From Bacilli bacterium (GTDB taxonomy: Bacteria; Bacillota_I; Bacilli_A; RFN20; CAG-826), in contig JAEDDA010000002.1 in assembly GCA_016298185.1 (NCBI GenBank), positions 8,826 to 72,825 on the forward strand: DNA of 64,000 nucleotides. Direction: 5' to 3'. A model generated the notes under the pieces. It searched no databases and was not told where the DNA came from. It saw only the letters and a list, made by a program, of their open reading frames with translations. Below, piece by piece: positions 19,309 to 29,553 of this stretch; positions within the stretch are counted from its first letter, which is position 1, and each line of letters begins with the position of its first letter. The position numbers and the translations under genes were made by a program.

Positions 19309-21183
19309 ATGGCTTATGGATTAACATATGACTTCTTAATGGGTCAATGTATTGACGCTCACAACTATTTTGGCGCGCACTTTATAAAACAAAATGGTGT
19401 TGATGGAGTTATCTTTAGATTATACGCTCCATGCGCAAACGATGTTTCTGTCATCGGTGAATGGAACGGCTGGGATGTCGGTGCTAATAAAATGAACAAA
19501 ATCGATGATTGCGGTATCTGGGAAGTGTTTGTTCCTGGACTTAGCAATTATCAAACCTATAAATTCCATTTCTTGAATGCAAAAGGTAAATATGTCGATA
19601 AGATTGACCCATTTGCTTTCTTTGCGGAAGTAAGACCAGGAACATGCTCCAAGTTATTTGATAATACAAACTTTGTTTGGCATGATGATCCATGGATGAA
19701 AAGCAGAACCCGTAACTTTGATAGTGCCATGTCAATTTATGAAATGCACTTAGGTTCTTGGTATGGCAAAGCCGAAGACGGCCATACATTAAGCTATGAA
19801 GAAATCGCTGATAAATTAATTCCATATATTAAAGGTATGGGCTATACCCATGTTGAATTTATGCCATTAATCCAACATCCATTTGATGGTTCTTGGGGAT
19901 ATCAAGGAACTGGATTCTTTGCCGTTGATAGCAAATACGGAAACCCATTCCAATTAATGTCTTTAATCGATAGATTACATCAAGCTGGAATCGGTGCGAT
20001 TATCGACTTCGCTCCTGTCCACTTCGCAAAAGATAAATGGGGACTTGCGGAATATGATGGCACAAAGATGTTTGAATACGGCAATAGATGGAGAGTCTCT
20101 CCTTGGGGTTCATATCAATTTGATTTAGGAAAAGATCCCGTTAGAAGCTTTTTAATGAGTGCGATCAATTACTTCGTCGACTATTTCCATTTCGATGGCG
20201 TACGCGTCGATGCGGTCAGCAATATCATTTATTACAATGGTGATTCCTCTATCGGAATCAACGAAGGCGCAGTGGAATTCATCAAAAGACTTAATGCAAA
20301 AATTCATATCGCTCATGACTCAGTGATGATGATTGCAGAAGATAGTACCGCATTTGCAGGAACCACAAAACCAACCGAGCAAGGTGGTTTAGGATTTGAC
20401 TACAAGTGGGATTTAGGTTGGATGAATGACACACTTAAATACTACTCGCTTGACCCAATCTTTAAGAAATATGACCACAATAAACTCACATTCTCGATGG
20501 CGTATTTTTACTCAGATAACTTTATGCTTCCTCTTTCTCATGACGAAGTTGTCCACGGAAAAGGAACAATTATTAATAAGATGTGGGGCGATTATGATCA
20601 AAAATTTGCCTTATTAAGAAACTTATATACATATCAATTCGGTCACCCAGGAAAGAAACTCAACTTCATGGGTAATGAATTAGGAACATTTGATGAATGG
20701 AACGAAAATCGTGGATTACAATGGAATTTGAAACAATTCCCAAAACACGACTCTTTGAGTCGTATGATTCATGACTTAAATGAAATCTATAAGTATCATA
20801 AAGCCATGCATTATCAAGAACACAATCCAGAGAGATTCCATTGGTTAATGGTGGATAATAAAGACCAATCTGTCTTCGCTTTTGAAAGAAAAGTTGATGA
20901 TGATGTTTTGGTATTTGTTTACAACATGACCACAAATTATTATGATTACATAAGTATTCCAGTCATTGAACAGGGTGAATATGAAGAAATATTCAACTCT
21001 GACAAAGACGTCTATAGTGGCTGGGGTCAATATAATGGTTTGCCTGTTAAGAGTGAACCAGGTAGTTTTGAAGGCTTACCAGCACACATTAGCATTAAGC
21101 TTGCTTGTTTAGGTGCTTGTATCTTCCGTTTAAAACCAGTGGAAAAGAAGAAAACCACGAGAAAAACTACTAAGAAAAAATAG
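19309..21183 (+). CDS. glgB: 1,4-alpha-glucan branching enzyme
   Basis: Cytoplasmic GH13 branching enzyme (624 residues) that makes alpha-1,6 branches in glycogen. CBM48 domain (about 30-110, VIGEWNGWDV), barrel motifs YEMHLGSW, GVRVDAVSN (nucleophile Asp301), IAEDS (Glu344) and LSHDEVVHGK (Asp412), then ELGTFDEW. The C-terminus has a Lys/Arg/Thr-rich tail. No glgC or glgA is in the window; the adjacent phosphorylase suggests glycogen or maltodextrin turnover. Leader SD is weak (GAGG at 19298-19301). Confidence 0.93.
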   Translation: MAYGLTYDFLMGQCIDAHNYFGAHFIKQNGVDGVIFRLYAPCANDVSVIGEWNGWDVGANKMNKIDDCGIWEVFVPGLSNYQTYKFHFLNAKGKYVDKIDPFAFFAEVRPGTCSKLFDNTNFVWHDDPWMKSRTRNFDSAMSIYEMHLGSWYGKAEDGHTLSYEEIADKLIPYIKGMGYTHVEFMPLIQHPFDGSWGYQGTGFFAVDSKYGNPFQLMSLIDRLHQAGIGAIIDFAPVHFAKDKWGLAEYDGTKMFEYGNRWRVSPWGSYQFDLGKDPVRSFLMSAINYFVDYFHFDGVRVDAVSNIIYYNGDSSIGINEGAVEFIKRLNAKIHIAHDSVMMIAEDSTAFAGTTKPTEQGGLGFDYKWDLGWMNDTLKYYSLDPIFKKYDHNKLTFSMAYFYSDNFMLPLSHDEVVHGKGTIINKMWGDYDQKFALLRNLYTYQFGHPGKKLNFMGNELGTFDEWNENRGLQWNLKQFPKHDSLSRMIHDLNEIYKYHKAMHYQEHNPERFHWLMVDNKDQSVFAFERKVDDDVLVFVYNMTTNYYDYISIPVIEQGEYEEIFNSDKDVYSGWGQYNGLPVKSEPGSFEGLPAHISIKLACLGACIFRLKPVEKKKTTRKTTKKK

Positions 21184-21205
21184 ATATTAAGGGAGTTTAT
21201 TATAT

Positions 21206-23611
21206 ATGTTTGAAAACAAAGCCGCTTTCAAGAAAGCCTTTACCGAGCGCATGCTCGAGCGTTATGGCGTGTCCGTAAATGATAGCCACATTTCCGAAAG
21301 ATACGCAATTTTAGGTGAAATGGTCCGCGACTACGCAAACGTCGACTGGGGCCACACTAGAAGCAAATCCATTAAAAGAGACCAAAAGACATTAATTTAT
21401 TTCTCTATGGAATTCTTAATTGGCCGTCTTTTAATTAACAACATGCAAAACATGGGTATCTACGAAGTAGCCAAAGAAGGCTTAAAAGATATGGGTATGA
21501 ATATCCATGAACTCGAAGAACAAGAAACCGATGCCGGTTTAGGTAACGGTGGTTTAGGCCGTTTAGCTGCCTGCTTCTTAGATTCCATCGCCTCTTTAGG
21601 TTATTTAGGTCATGGTAACTGCATCCGTTATCAATATGGTTTCTTCCGTCAAAGAATTATTGATGGAAAACAAAAGGAATTCCCAGATCAATGGTTAACC
21701 AATGGTAACGTTTGGGAAATTAGAAGACCAAAATATGAAGTTGAAGTTTCTTTCTATGGAAACCCAGAAACTTATTTAAAACCAGATGGATCATATGCGA
21801 TTAGAACTGCTAATGCAGTTGTCGTCCGTGCGGTTCCATATGATATTCCAGTTGTTGGTTATAGAAATCACGTCACAAACTCTTTAAGACTTTGGAACGC
21901 TGAACCAACCACACACCATTTGCCAAAAGATGTTTCTTTCGAAGACTACTTAAGAACATTAGAAGAATTATGCCACGGCTTATATCCAGATGATTCCACA
22001 GAACATGGTCGTATTTTACGCTTAAGACAACAATACTTCCTCGTTAGTAGTGGTATTCAATGTACTTTAAAGAGTTATTTCAAACATCATGGTACATTAA
22101 AAGGAATCCATGAACACTATGTGTTCCAACTTAACGATACTCACCCAATCTTAGCTATTCCGGAAATGATGAGAGTCATGATGGATGAATACGGTATGGG
22201 ATGGGACGAATCTTGGGAAGAAGTCAGACAATGTATGGCTTATACAAACCACACTGTTATGGCGGAAGCCTTAGAAAAATGGCCAGTTAACTATGTCCAA
22301 AACTTAATCCCACGTTGTTTCATGATCATTGAAGAAATCAATCGTCGTTTCAATATCGAAATGAACGCTATGGGTGTCAGTGATGGTGAAAGATATGCGA
22401 TGAACATCATCAAAGATGGTCAAATCCATATGACAAACTTAGCGATTTATACATCATTCTCCGTGAATGGTGTTGCCGCTTTACATACTGAAATCTTGAA
22501 GGCTAGTACTTTTAAAGAATTCTATAAATTCATGCCTGAAAAGTTCAACAACAAGACAAACGGTGTTACTCATCGTAGATGGTTAATGAATTCCAACCCA
22601 GAACTCGCAAAATTAATCACCTCTAAAATTGGTGAATCTTGGTACACCAATATGGAAAAGATTAAGGGTTTTGAAAAATACGCTGATAACAAGGAAGTTT
22701 TAAAAGAACTTGGTAAGATTAAACTCAACAATAAGAAAGCATTAGCGAAATACGTCAAAGAAAACTTTGATATCGACCTCGATGTGAATTCCATCTTTGA
22801 TGTTCAAATTAAGCGTCTACACGCCTATAAACGTCAATTGCTCAATATTTTCCACATTATGTATCTCTATCAGAGAATGAAATCTGATCCAAGTTTCAGA
22901 ATTTATCCTCACACATACATCTTTGGCGCGAAAGCCGCACCTAGCTATGTGTACGCGAAAAAGATTATCGAATTAATCCTCGCTGTTGCTAATGTTGTTA
23001 ATAATGATGAAGAAATCAGCAAATACCTTAAGGTAGTCTTCATTGAAAACTATGGTGTCTCCTTAGCCGAACTCATTATTCCTGCCGCAGATGTTTCTGA
23101 ACAAATCTCTACCGCCGGTAAAGAAGCAAGTGGTACTTCTAACATGAAACTCATGATGAATGGTGCTGTCACTTTAGGAACAATGGATGGTGCGAATATT
23201 GAAATCGCTGAATCCGCAGGTGAAGAAAACGAAGTTATTTTCGGTTTAAGAAATGAAGATGTTGAAGAACTCAATAGAAATGGTTCTTATAATCCATGGG
23301 ATATTTATAATTCTGATTACAGAGTGAAGAATGTCTTGGATTCTTTATTCTCTGGTGAATGGACAAATTATCGTCCAGATAAATTCAGAATGATTTTTGA
23401 TGAAATCATGAACAATCATGATAATTACTTCATCCTCAAAGACTTTGACGCTTATGTTAGAGCACAAGAAAAAGTCGCTGAATTATATCAAAACAAACTT
23501 GCCTGGCAACGTATGTGCTTAATGAATATTGCTAATAGTGGTAAGTTCACAAGCGATAGGACCATCAAACAATACGCTGAAGAAATTTGGAACCTAGAAA
23601 AGGTTAAATAA
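21206..23611 (+). CDS. glgP: Glycogen/maltodextrin phosphorylase
   Basis: PLP-dependent enzyme (801 residues, normal family length) releasing glucose-1-phosphate from alpha-1,4-glucans. The PLP site EASGTSNMKLMMNG has the Schiff-base lysine at about residue 648; GNGGLGRLAACF near 115 and THPILAIPEMMR are also typical. AGGGAG precedes the ATG and glgB ends 22 bases upstream, so the two form an operon that uses oligosaccharides imported by the ABC system. The dUTPase gene follows after one base. Confidence 0.95.
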   Translation: MFENKAAFKKAFTERMLERYGVSVNDSHISERYAILGEMVRDYANVDWGHTRSKSIKRDQKTLIYFSMEFLIGRLLINNMQNMGIYEVAKEGLKDMGMNIHELEEQETDAGLGNGGLGRLAACFLDSIASLGYLGHGNCIRYQYGFFRQRIIDGKQKEFPDQWLTNGNVWEIRRPKYEVEVSFYGNPETYLKPDGSYAIRTANAVVVRAVPYDIPVVGYRNHVTNSLRLWNAEPTTHHLPKDVSFEDYLRTLEELCHGLYPDDSTEHGRILRLRQQYFLVSSGIQCTLKSYFKHHGTLKGIHEHYVFQLNDTHPILAIPEMMRVMMDEYGMGWDESWEEVRQCMAYTNHTVMAEALEKWPVNYVQNLIPRCFMIIEEINRRFNIEMNAMGVSDGERYAMNIIKDGQIHMTNLAIYTSFSVNGVAALHTEILKASTFKEFYKFMPEKFNNKTNGVTHRRWLMNSNPELAKLITSKIGESWYTNMEKIKGFEKYADNKEVLKELGKIKLNNKKALAKYVKENFDIDLDVNSIFDVQIKRLHAYKRQLLNIFHIMYLYQRMKSDPSFRIYPHTYIFGAKAAPSYVYAKKIIELILAVANVVNNDEEISKYLKVVFIENYGVSLAELIIPAADVSEQISTAGKEASGTSNMKLMMNGAVTLGTMDGANIEIAESAGEENEVIFGLRNEDVEELNRNGSYNPWDIYNSDYRVKNVLDSLFSGEWTNYRPDKFRMIFDEIMNNHDNYFILKDFDAYVRAQEKVAELYQNKLAWQRMCLMNIANSGKFTSDRTIKQYAEEIWNLEKVK

Positions 23612-23612
23612 T

Positions 23613-24107
23613 ATGGCGAAAATCATCCTTGATGAATTATTCAAAGCGCAAGCTGAACTCGATGCCACAATCGCCAAAAATCACGGCATCAGTTACGAGA
23701 CCACAAGACATAGACGCTTAATGGCGTGTATCGTTGAAATCGGTGAACTTGCTAACGCCACAAGATGTTTCAAATACTGGTCCAACAAAGGCCCGGAAGC
23801 AGAAGAAATCATCCTTGATGAATATGCGGATGGATTACATTTCTTCCTATCTCTCGGCGTGGATATTAAAACTTCTAAAAGAAGTTATAACATCACCAAA
23901 CATGAAGATAATCTAACCGATCAATTCTTGGAAGTTTATCATCGCTTAGATGTCTTTAGGAAAAAACAAGATGATGCAAGTTTCATTAAAGCTTTTCAAG
24001 CTTTCCTGAATCTTCTTCCATTACTCGGTTATCGTTGGAAAAAACTAGAAAAAGCATATTATAAAAAACTTGGCGTTAATTACAACCGCCAAGAAACAAA
24101 CTATTGA
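23613..24107 (+). CDS. Dimeric (type 2) dUTP diphosphatase
   Basis: All-alpha MazG-like dUTPase (164 residues) that hydrolyses dUTP to dUMP. Metal-binding acidic motifs EIGELAN (about 45-51) and DEYADGLHF (about 70-78) are present. It starts one base after the glgP stop. It ends in TGA directly followed by in-frame TAA. Confidence 0.85.
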   Translation: MAKIILDELFKAQAELDATIAKNHGISYETTRHRRLMACIVEIGELANATRCFKYWSNKGPEAEEIILDEYADGLHFFLSLGVDIKTSKRSYNITKHEDNLTDQFLEVYHRLDVFRKKQDDASFIKAFQAFLNLLPLLGYRWKKLEKAYYKKLGVNYNRQETNY

Positions 24108-24122
24108 TAAATTTGTATTAGT

Positions 24123-24554
24123 TTAAAGTAGGGTATCAATTTCCTCTTCTGAGAGGACGGTGATACCTTTTCTTTTTAATAATTCTGCTGTAACTCCCAT
24201 GCCGTTAACGAGCTTGCCTGAGAATGTACCATCATAAACTTTGTGTGTACCACATGATGGGGAGTTTTCTTTTAAAATAGCAATCTTGATTCCTAAGTAT
24301 AAGCAAATATTTAATGCAAGTTCCGCACCGGCTTCGAAGTTTTTTGTAACATCTTTACCATCGCTCATCTTCACGCGATCTTTAACTCTTTCGCTTGGCT
24401 TTCTTGGGGATTTTAATCCGCCTTCCATTTCAGGACAAAATGGAACAAGCTCGTATTTCTCTAATAATTGAGGAATTTTATCACTGAGATTGTTTTTACC
24501 ATTGTACTTGGTGTTATCACCAACTAAACATGCTGAGATAAGAATCTTTTCCAT
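24123..24554 (-). CDS. DUF523 (YbbK-like) protein
   Basis: A 143-residue conserved protein of unknown biochemical role. The family's cysteine motifs ISACLVG, FCPEMEGG and SPSCGTHKVYDGTF are intact, suggesting metal or thiol chemistry. Convergent with the dUTPase gene and divergent from the YgjP-like gene. A TAGAAT-like -10 lies about 11 bases before its start on the minus strand, so the leader is very short. Confidence 0.85.
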   Translation of the reverse strand: MEKILISACLVGDNTKYNGKNNLSDKIPQLLEKYELVPFCPEMEGGLKSPRKPSERVKDRVKMSDGKDVTKNFEAGAELALNICLYLGIKIAILKENSPSCGTHKVYDGTFSGKLVNGMGVTAELLKRKGITVLSEEEIDTLL

Positions 24555-24596
24555 AAACCGTAAATATTCTATATTTCGGGCGCTTGTTAATCAAGT

Positions 24597-24602
24597 TATA
24601 AT
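24597..24602 (+). promoter_or_regulatory. TATAAT box placed for a leaderless mRNA
   Basis: Perfect TATAAT with only six bases to the ATG at 24609 and no Shine-Dalgarno, so transcription should begin at the start codon. An overlapping palindrome CTTG-N5-CAAG (24583-24595) may be an operator. Confidence 0.5.
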
Positions 24603-24608
24603 ATTTCT

Positions 24609-25256
24609 ATGTCCGTAAAAGAATTCACTTATATACATAAGGGTAAGGAATATTGTCTTGTTGTCACTCGTAAACATATGAAGAGTGTCCGCTACACATA
24701 TAAAGATGGTGTTTTTAAAGTCAGCGCGCCTATCTTTTTTGTTACACAAAAACAGATTGAAGAAGGATTAGATAAATACGCAGATAAATTGCTCGCTTTA
24801 GATGTGAGAACTAAAGCCTCTGATGATAGCTATATTTATATTCTTGGAAAGCAAGTTCCTCTCCAAGAAAGTGGTGAAATAAAATTTAACGATGAAACCT
24901 CTATCGTTTATAAAAATCGTGAGGACTTAAACAAGAAACTATTGAAATGGTTTCTAGTTCTTATTGAAAAAAGACATCGTTATTACGAAAATATTATGGG
25001 TATCAAAAAGCCATATAAGGTTCGCGTTAGAAAAGTGAGAACTAGATATGGATCTAATTCATACCAAACTCATTCGATAACTTATTCATCAATTTTGATG
25101 CATTACACAGTGGATGTAATTGACTCCGTTATCGTTCACGAATTAGCGCATGAATTTGTGAGAGATCATTCAAATAAATTCTATAGTGTAGTGTATAAAT
25201 ATTGTCCAAATTATAAAGCGCTTCACAAGAGACTTAGGAAAGGAGAATTCGCATGA
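24609..25256 (+). CDS. YgjP/SprT-like metal-dependent hydrolase (DUF45)
   Basis: A 215-residue protein with the zincin motif VIVHELAHEFVRDH near residues 177-190 and a third ligand region KFYSVVYKYCPNYK downstream, as in the YgjP/WLM families. The function of this family is poorly defined; it is probably a metallopeptidase. It overlaps the next gene by ATGA. It seems to be expressed from a leaderless transcript. Confidence 0.85.
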   Translation: MSVKEFTYIHKGKEYCLVVTRKHMKSVRYTYKDGVFKVSAPIFFVTQKQIEEGLDKYADKLLALDVRTKASDDSYIYILGKQVPLQESGEIKFNDETSIVYKNREDLNKKLLKWFLVLIEKRHRYYENIMGIKKPYKVRVRKVRTRYGSNSYQTHSITYSSILMHYTVDVIDSVIVHELAHEFVRDHSNKFYSVVYKYCPNYKALHKRLRKGEFA

Positions 25257-25972
25257 TTAAAGAGATTACTAGTAAAGATAATAACAAGCTCAAACATGCT
25301 GCTTCATTAAAAGAGGCTAAATACCGCAAAGAGTATAACGAGTTCCTTTCTGAAGGTAAGAAATCTTTAGATATGGCTTTACAAGCGGGCAATGTAAAAG
25401 AGATCTTTACTGTTAAACCAATCAAAAATATTCCTGATGATATTACTCAATATTTAGTGAAAGAAGAACTCCTTAAAAAAGTGAGTTCAGTTAAAAATCC
25501 AGAAGGAATTGTTTTTGTTTGTAACATCGTAAATAGAAAACCAAAGAAATTAAACAAAGTAGTGTATCTCGACCATATCAATGACCCAGGTAATATGGGC
25601 ACGATTATGAGAACTGCATTAGCCTTTGATTATGATGCGATTATCGTTAGTGAAGGAAGTTGTGATGTTTATAACGACAAGGCTGTCGCGGCGAGCAAAG
25701 GTGCGATATTCTCATTACCAGTTTTATTTGGTGATATTAATGAATTTAGAGAAGGAAGACAAGTCATTGTCTCTGCATTAAATGAGAAAGCAGTGGACAT
25801 TAATGATCTCGAAAAACCAAAATCTTTCATTCTCGTTGTGGGTAATGAAGCCAATGGTGTGACAAAGGAAATCCTTGATTCCGCAGATATTGCGACAAAG
25901 ATAGAAATTAAAAATATAGATTCATTGAACGTGGCAATTGCTACAGGAATTTTAATGGATCATCTAAGATAG
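25253..25972 (+). CDS. SpoU/TrmH family RNA 2'-O-methyltransferase
   Basis: SPOUT methyltransferase (239 residues) with an N-terminal substrate-binding domain (about 1-95) and the trefoil-knot domain. Motif 1 is DPGNMGTIMRTALAF, motif 2 VVGNEANGV and motif 3 IDSLNVAIATGIL. This layout fits the TsnR/RlmB-like 23S rRNA methyltransferases usually found beside pheST in Firmicutes. Its stop codon lies inside the terminator stem. Confidence 0.88.
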   Translation: MIKEITSKDNNKLKHAASLKEAKYRKEYNEFLSEGKKSLDMALQAGNVKEIFTVKPIKNIPDDITQYLVKEELLKKVSSVKNPEGIVFVCNIVNRKPKKLNKVVYLDHINDPGNMGTIMRTALAFDYDAIIVSEGSCDVYNDKAVAASKGAIFSLPVLFGDINEFREGRQVIVSALNEKAVDINDLEKPKSFILVVGNEANGVTKEILDSADIATKIEIKNIDSLNVAIATGILMDHLR

Positions 25973-25996
25973 CTTGAGTGACTCTCAAGCTTTTTA
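25971..25996 (+). terminator. Terminator overlapping the methyltransferase stop
   Basis: Stem AGCTTGAG/CTCAAGCT with a 5-base loop and T run. Confidence 0.85.
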
Positions 25997-26031
25997 AATG
26001 TTTTTTATAGACCAGATATTGTTTTTCCATA

Positions 26032-26059
26032 TTTAAAAATATGAACGCTATGATATAAT
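26032..26059 (+). promoter_or_regulatory. pheST promoter
   Basis: TTTAAA (26032-26037), a 16-base spacer and TATAAT (26054-26059). The leader is only about 30 bases, so there is no room for a T-box. Confidence 0.55.
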
Positions 26060-26096
26060 CGTTTTACGTGTAAATTTGATGTTGGAGGAAACGCTT

Positions 26097-27134
26097 ATGC
26101 AAAATGAAAAACTAAAAGCGATTCTAGAAGAGGGTCTTAAGCAGATTGAAAACGCTAATAACCTCGATGATATTAACGAACTTAGAAACCGTTATTTAGG
26201 TAAGAAAAGCGAATTAGCTTCAATGGGAAGCATCATTGCCACATTACCTGTTGAAGAAAAGAAAACTTTTGGTCAAGAAATGAATGAGACCAAAACAACC
26301 TTAGCGAATGCTATTGAAAGCAGAATGAATGCTCTGAAAGCCAAAGCTTTAGAAGAAAAATTACAAAAGGAAACAATTGATATTTCTCTTCCTGGTAGAG
26401 AAAGCAACCTCGGTGCGAGAAACCCATTCCATATCGTTGAAGACGAAATGACAGAAATCTTTTTGGGTATGGGATTTGAAGTAGCTGATGGACCAGAAAT
26501 TGAAACCGATAACTATAACTTCGAATTATTAAATATTCCAAAAGATCATCCTGCAAGAGATATGCAAGATACCTTTTACATTGATGAGAACACGTTATTA
26601 AGAACCCATACTTCCCCAGTTCAAGCGAGAACTATGGAAAAGGCTCAAGGCAAACCAGTTCGTATTATTTGCCCAGGCAAAACCTATCGTAGGGATGACG
26701 ATGATGCGACACATTCACATCAATTCGCCCAAATCGAAGGCTTAGTTATTGATAAAAATATCAATATCGGACATTTAAAAGCGACATTAGAACTCTTTGC
26801 CAAGAAGATGTTTGGTGAGAAGAGAGAAATTCGTTTAAGAAGTTCTTACTTCCCATTCACAGAACCTTCAGTTGAAGTTGATATTACCTGTGCAAACTGC
26901 GGTGGTAAAGGCTGCAACATGTGTAAAGGCACTGGTTACATTGAAATCTTAGGTGGTGGCATGGTCCATCCAAACGTTTTAAAAATGAACGGATATGATC
27001 CAGAACAATATAGTGGCTTTGCTTTCGGTATCGGTATCGAAAGAGTGGCTATCTTACGTTATGGTATCGACGATATCCGTAAATTCTATAACAACGATGT
27101 AAGATTCTTACATCAATTCAAAAAGAAAGGCTAA
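26097..27134 (+). CDS. pheS: Phenylalanine-tRNA ligase alpha subunit
   Basis: Catalytic subunit charging tRNA-Phe (345 residues). An N-terminal coiled coil (about 1-85) is followed by the class II core with motif 2 TYRRDDDDATHSHQFAQIEG and motif 3 GFAFGIGIERVAILRYGI. A zinc-like cluster CANCGGKGCNMCKGTG is seen in some Phe synthetases. The ATG at 26097 is chosen because GGAGGA (26084-26089) is 7 bases upstream; the longer frame from a TTG at 26076 would run through this ribosome binding site. Confidence 0.95.
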   Translation: MQNEKLKAILEEGLKQIENANNLDDINELRNRYLGKKSELASMGSIIATLPVEEKKTFGQEMNETKTTLANAIESRMNALKAKALEEKLQKETIDISLPGRESNLGARNPFHIVEDEMTEIFLGMGFEVADGPEIETDNYNFELLNIPKDHPARDMQDTFYIDENTLLRTHTSPVQARTMEKAQGKPVRIICPGKTYRRDDDDATHSHQFAQIEGLVIDKNINIGHLKATLELFAKKMFGEKREIRLRSSYFPFTEPSVEVDITCANCGGKGCNMCKGTGYIEILGGGMVHPNVLKMNGYDPEQYSGFAFGIGIERVAILRYGIDDIRKFYNNDVRFLHQFKKKG

Positions 27135-27151
27135 GAGAGGAGGAAAGTATC

Positions 27152-29548
27152 ATGTTAGTTAGTTTAAAGAATATTAAAGAATATGTTTCTCTTGAAGGAC
27201 TTACCGCAGAAGAAATCGCAAATGGATTAACATTTGCTGGCGTGGAAGTAGAAGAGATTAGAAAACTCGCCTCCGGAACAAACTTAGTCATTGGCGAAAT
27301 TAAAACATGTGTTGCTCACCCAGATAGTGATCACCTTCACATTTTAAATGTCGATTTAGGTGAAAAATATGGTGTTGAACAAATCGTGTGTGGCGCACCT
27401 AATGCACGCGCTGGCTTAAAAGTTATCGTGGCCCGTGTGGGCGCAAAACTTCCAGGTGGAGAAATTAAAGCGGGTGTTATTCGCGGACAATCCTCAAATG
27501 GTATGTGCTGTTCCTTATTAGAATTAGGCGTCGACGCCAAATATTTAAGCGAATATCAGCAAGCCGGTATTGAAGAATTACCAGAAGACGCACCAGTTGG
27601 TGAAGAAAATGTCTTAGGTTATTTAGGACTTGATGATGAAGTTTTAAACCTCAAAGTCTTAGCCAATAGACCTGACTTATTATCATTATTTAATGTCGCA
27701 CGTGAAATAGGCGCTATCTTTGAACGCAAAGTGACAATCCCTGAAGTTGATGAAAAAGCCGATTTTGAAACCGACTTAGTAGTGGGCAGCAAAACCGATA
27801 AATGTACACAATTTTCTGGTAAAGAAATTAGAGATATCACCGTTAAAGATTCGCCAAAATGGATGAAAGAATACTTGATGGCGATGGGTGTCAGAAGCAT
27901 TAACAATATCGTAGATATTGGTAACTATGTTATGCTCACAACTGGTCAGCCATTACATATGTATGACGCAGATAAATTAAGTGCCGCTAACTTAACCGCT
28001 AGAGATGACTATGAAGGTGATTTCGTTGCTTTAGATGAAAAGACCTATAAAGTCATTCCAGGAGATATCGTTATTTGCTGTAACAAAAAACCTATGTGTT
28101 TAGGTGGTGTGATGGGTAGTTTAGAATGCGCAGTTGATGAAAACACCAAGAATATTTATATCGAATCCGCATCATTTGATGGTGCAACCATTCGTCATAC
28201 ATCTTCCCGTTTAGGTTTAGCAAGTGAATCTTCTTCACGTTTCGTGAAAGGCACAAACCATTTCCAAGCGGAATATGTATTAAATTATGCGGCTTCTTTA
28301 ATTAGAAAATACTGCGAAGGTGAATCGTTCTCTGATATCGTTACATATCAAGCAGAAGAATATATCGATAAGAAGATTACATCTTCCGTTGAAAGAATTA
28401 ACGGTAGATTAGGTACATCCTTCACCCCAAAGCAAATTAAAGAAACATTAGAAAGATTACATTTCAAAGTATTTATGGGCGATAAGACATTTGTCGCTGC
28501 GGTCCCATCTTGGAGACTTGATGTCACTTGTGATGCTGACTTAAGCGAAGAAGTGATCCGTTTATTAGGTTTTGAAAATGTGAAATCTGAACTCCCATGT
28601 TTAGATACTAGAGTCGGTGCTTTAACTCTTGAACAAGGTAGATTAAAGAACATCCGTTACTTACTCTTAGACAAAGGTTTAGATGAATGCTTAACATACT
28701 CATTAATCAGTAAGAAAGAAGAAAACTTATTTAATTTATTAAATAATGATGAACACTATAGCATCTTAAATCCACTTACCGATGAAAGAGAAGTGTTTAG
28801 AACTCACATCCTTCATTCCTTACTTAAAGTTGCTACATATAACGTTGCTAGACAAAATAAGAATCTCGCTTTATTCGAGACTTCTCATATGATTAGCAAA
28901 TCTAGCAAATCCACAAACTTAGCAATCGTTTTAGTGGGCAAAGAAGCTAGACAAAAAGAAATGGAAGGCATTCCATACGACTTCTATCATATGAAAGGCT
29001 TAGTGGAAGCGATTATGGATATGTTAGGTGTTGAAGCATCTAGATATAGATTCGATAGAAACAAAGAACACTTAGATGAATTGCATCCAGGTAAATCTGC
29101 GACAATCGTCTTCCAAAACCAAGTTATCGGTAGATTCGGAGAATTGCATCCAAACAAGATTGCGGAATACGATTTAGGTAAATCATCCGCGGTGGTTCTT
29201 GAAATGAACTTAGATAGCTTACTTTCCGCGAAAGTCAGCACAATCAAAATGAGTCCAATTTCTCGTTTCCCAAGCGTCTCTCGTGATTTAGCGTTCGTGG
29301 TCGATAAAACCGTGGAAGCTAAAGACTTAATCAAAGCCATTAAATTCGCTGGTAAGTCACTTGTGAGCGAAGCTCAAGTATTTGATGTTTACGAAGGCGA
29401 ACACGTCGGAGAAGGTAAGAAGAGTATTGCGATTTCCGTCACATATTCTTGTGATAATCACACCTTAATCGATAAGGAAATCATCGAAGTTGAAAATAAG
29501 ATTAAGTTCGAATTAACCAAACAATTTAAAGCTGAATTAAGAGGCTAA
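27152..29548 (+). CDS. pheT: Phenylalanine-tRNA ligase beta subunit
   Basis: Beta subunit (798 residues) with an EMAP/OB tRNA-binding domain (about 40-150, HPDSDHLHILNVD), B3/B4 editing domain, B5 DNA-binding-like domain and C-terminal FDX-ACB anticodon-binding domain (about 705-798, SPISRFPSVSRDLAFV). AGGAGG precedes the ATG and pheS ends 17 bases upstream. Confidence 0.96.
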   Translation: MLVSLKNIKEYVSLEGLTAEEIANGLTFAGVEVEEIRKLASGTNLVIGEIKTCVAHPDSDHLHILNVDLGEKYGVEQIVCGAPNARAGLKVIVARVGAKLPGGEIKAGVIRGQSSNGMCCSLLELGVDAKYLSEYQQAGIEELPEDAPVGEENVLGYLGLDDEVLNLKVLANRPDLLSLFNVAREIGAIFERKVTIPEVDEKADFETDLVVGSKTDKCTQFSGKEIRDITVKDSPKWMKEYLMAMGVRSINNIVDIGNYVMLTTGQPLHMYDADKLSAANLTARDDYEGDFVALDEKTYKVIPGDIVICCNKKPMCLGGVMGSLECAVDENTKNIYIESASFDGATIRHTSSRLGLASESSSRFVKGTNHFQAEYVLNYAASLIRKYCEGESFSDIVTYQAEEYIDKKITSSVERINGRLGTSFTPKQIKETLERLHFKVFMGDKTFVAAVPSWRLDVTCDADLSEEVIRLLGFENVKSELPCLDTRVGALTLEQGRLKNIRYLLLDKGLDECLTYSLISKKEENLFNLLNNDEHYSILNPLTDEREVFRTHILHSLLKVATYNVARQNKNLALFETSHMISKSSKSTNLAIVLVGKEARQKEMEGIPYDFYHMKGLVEAIMDMLGVEASRYRFDRNKEHLDELHPGKSATIVFQNQVIGRFGELHPNKIAEYDLGKSSAVVLEMNLDSLLSAKVSTIKMSPISRFPSVSRDLAFVVDKTVEAKDLIKAIKFAGKSLVSEAQVFDVYEGEHVGEGKKSIAISVTYSCDNHTLIDKEIIEVENKIKFELTKQFKAELRG

Positions 29549-29553
29549 AAAAT

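Noticed and set aside
25992..26096. T-box riboswitch before pheS
   Set aside because: The leader is only about 30 bases and lacks the T-box sequence.
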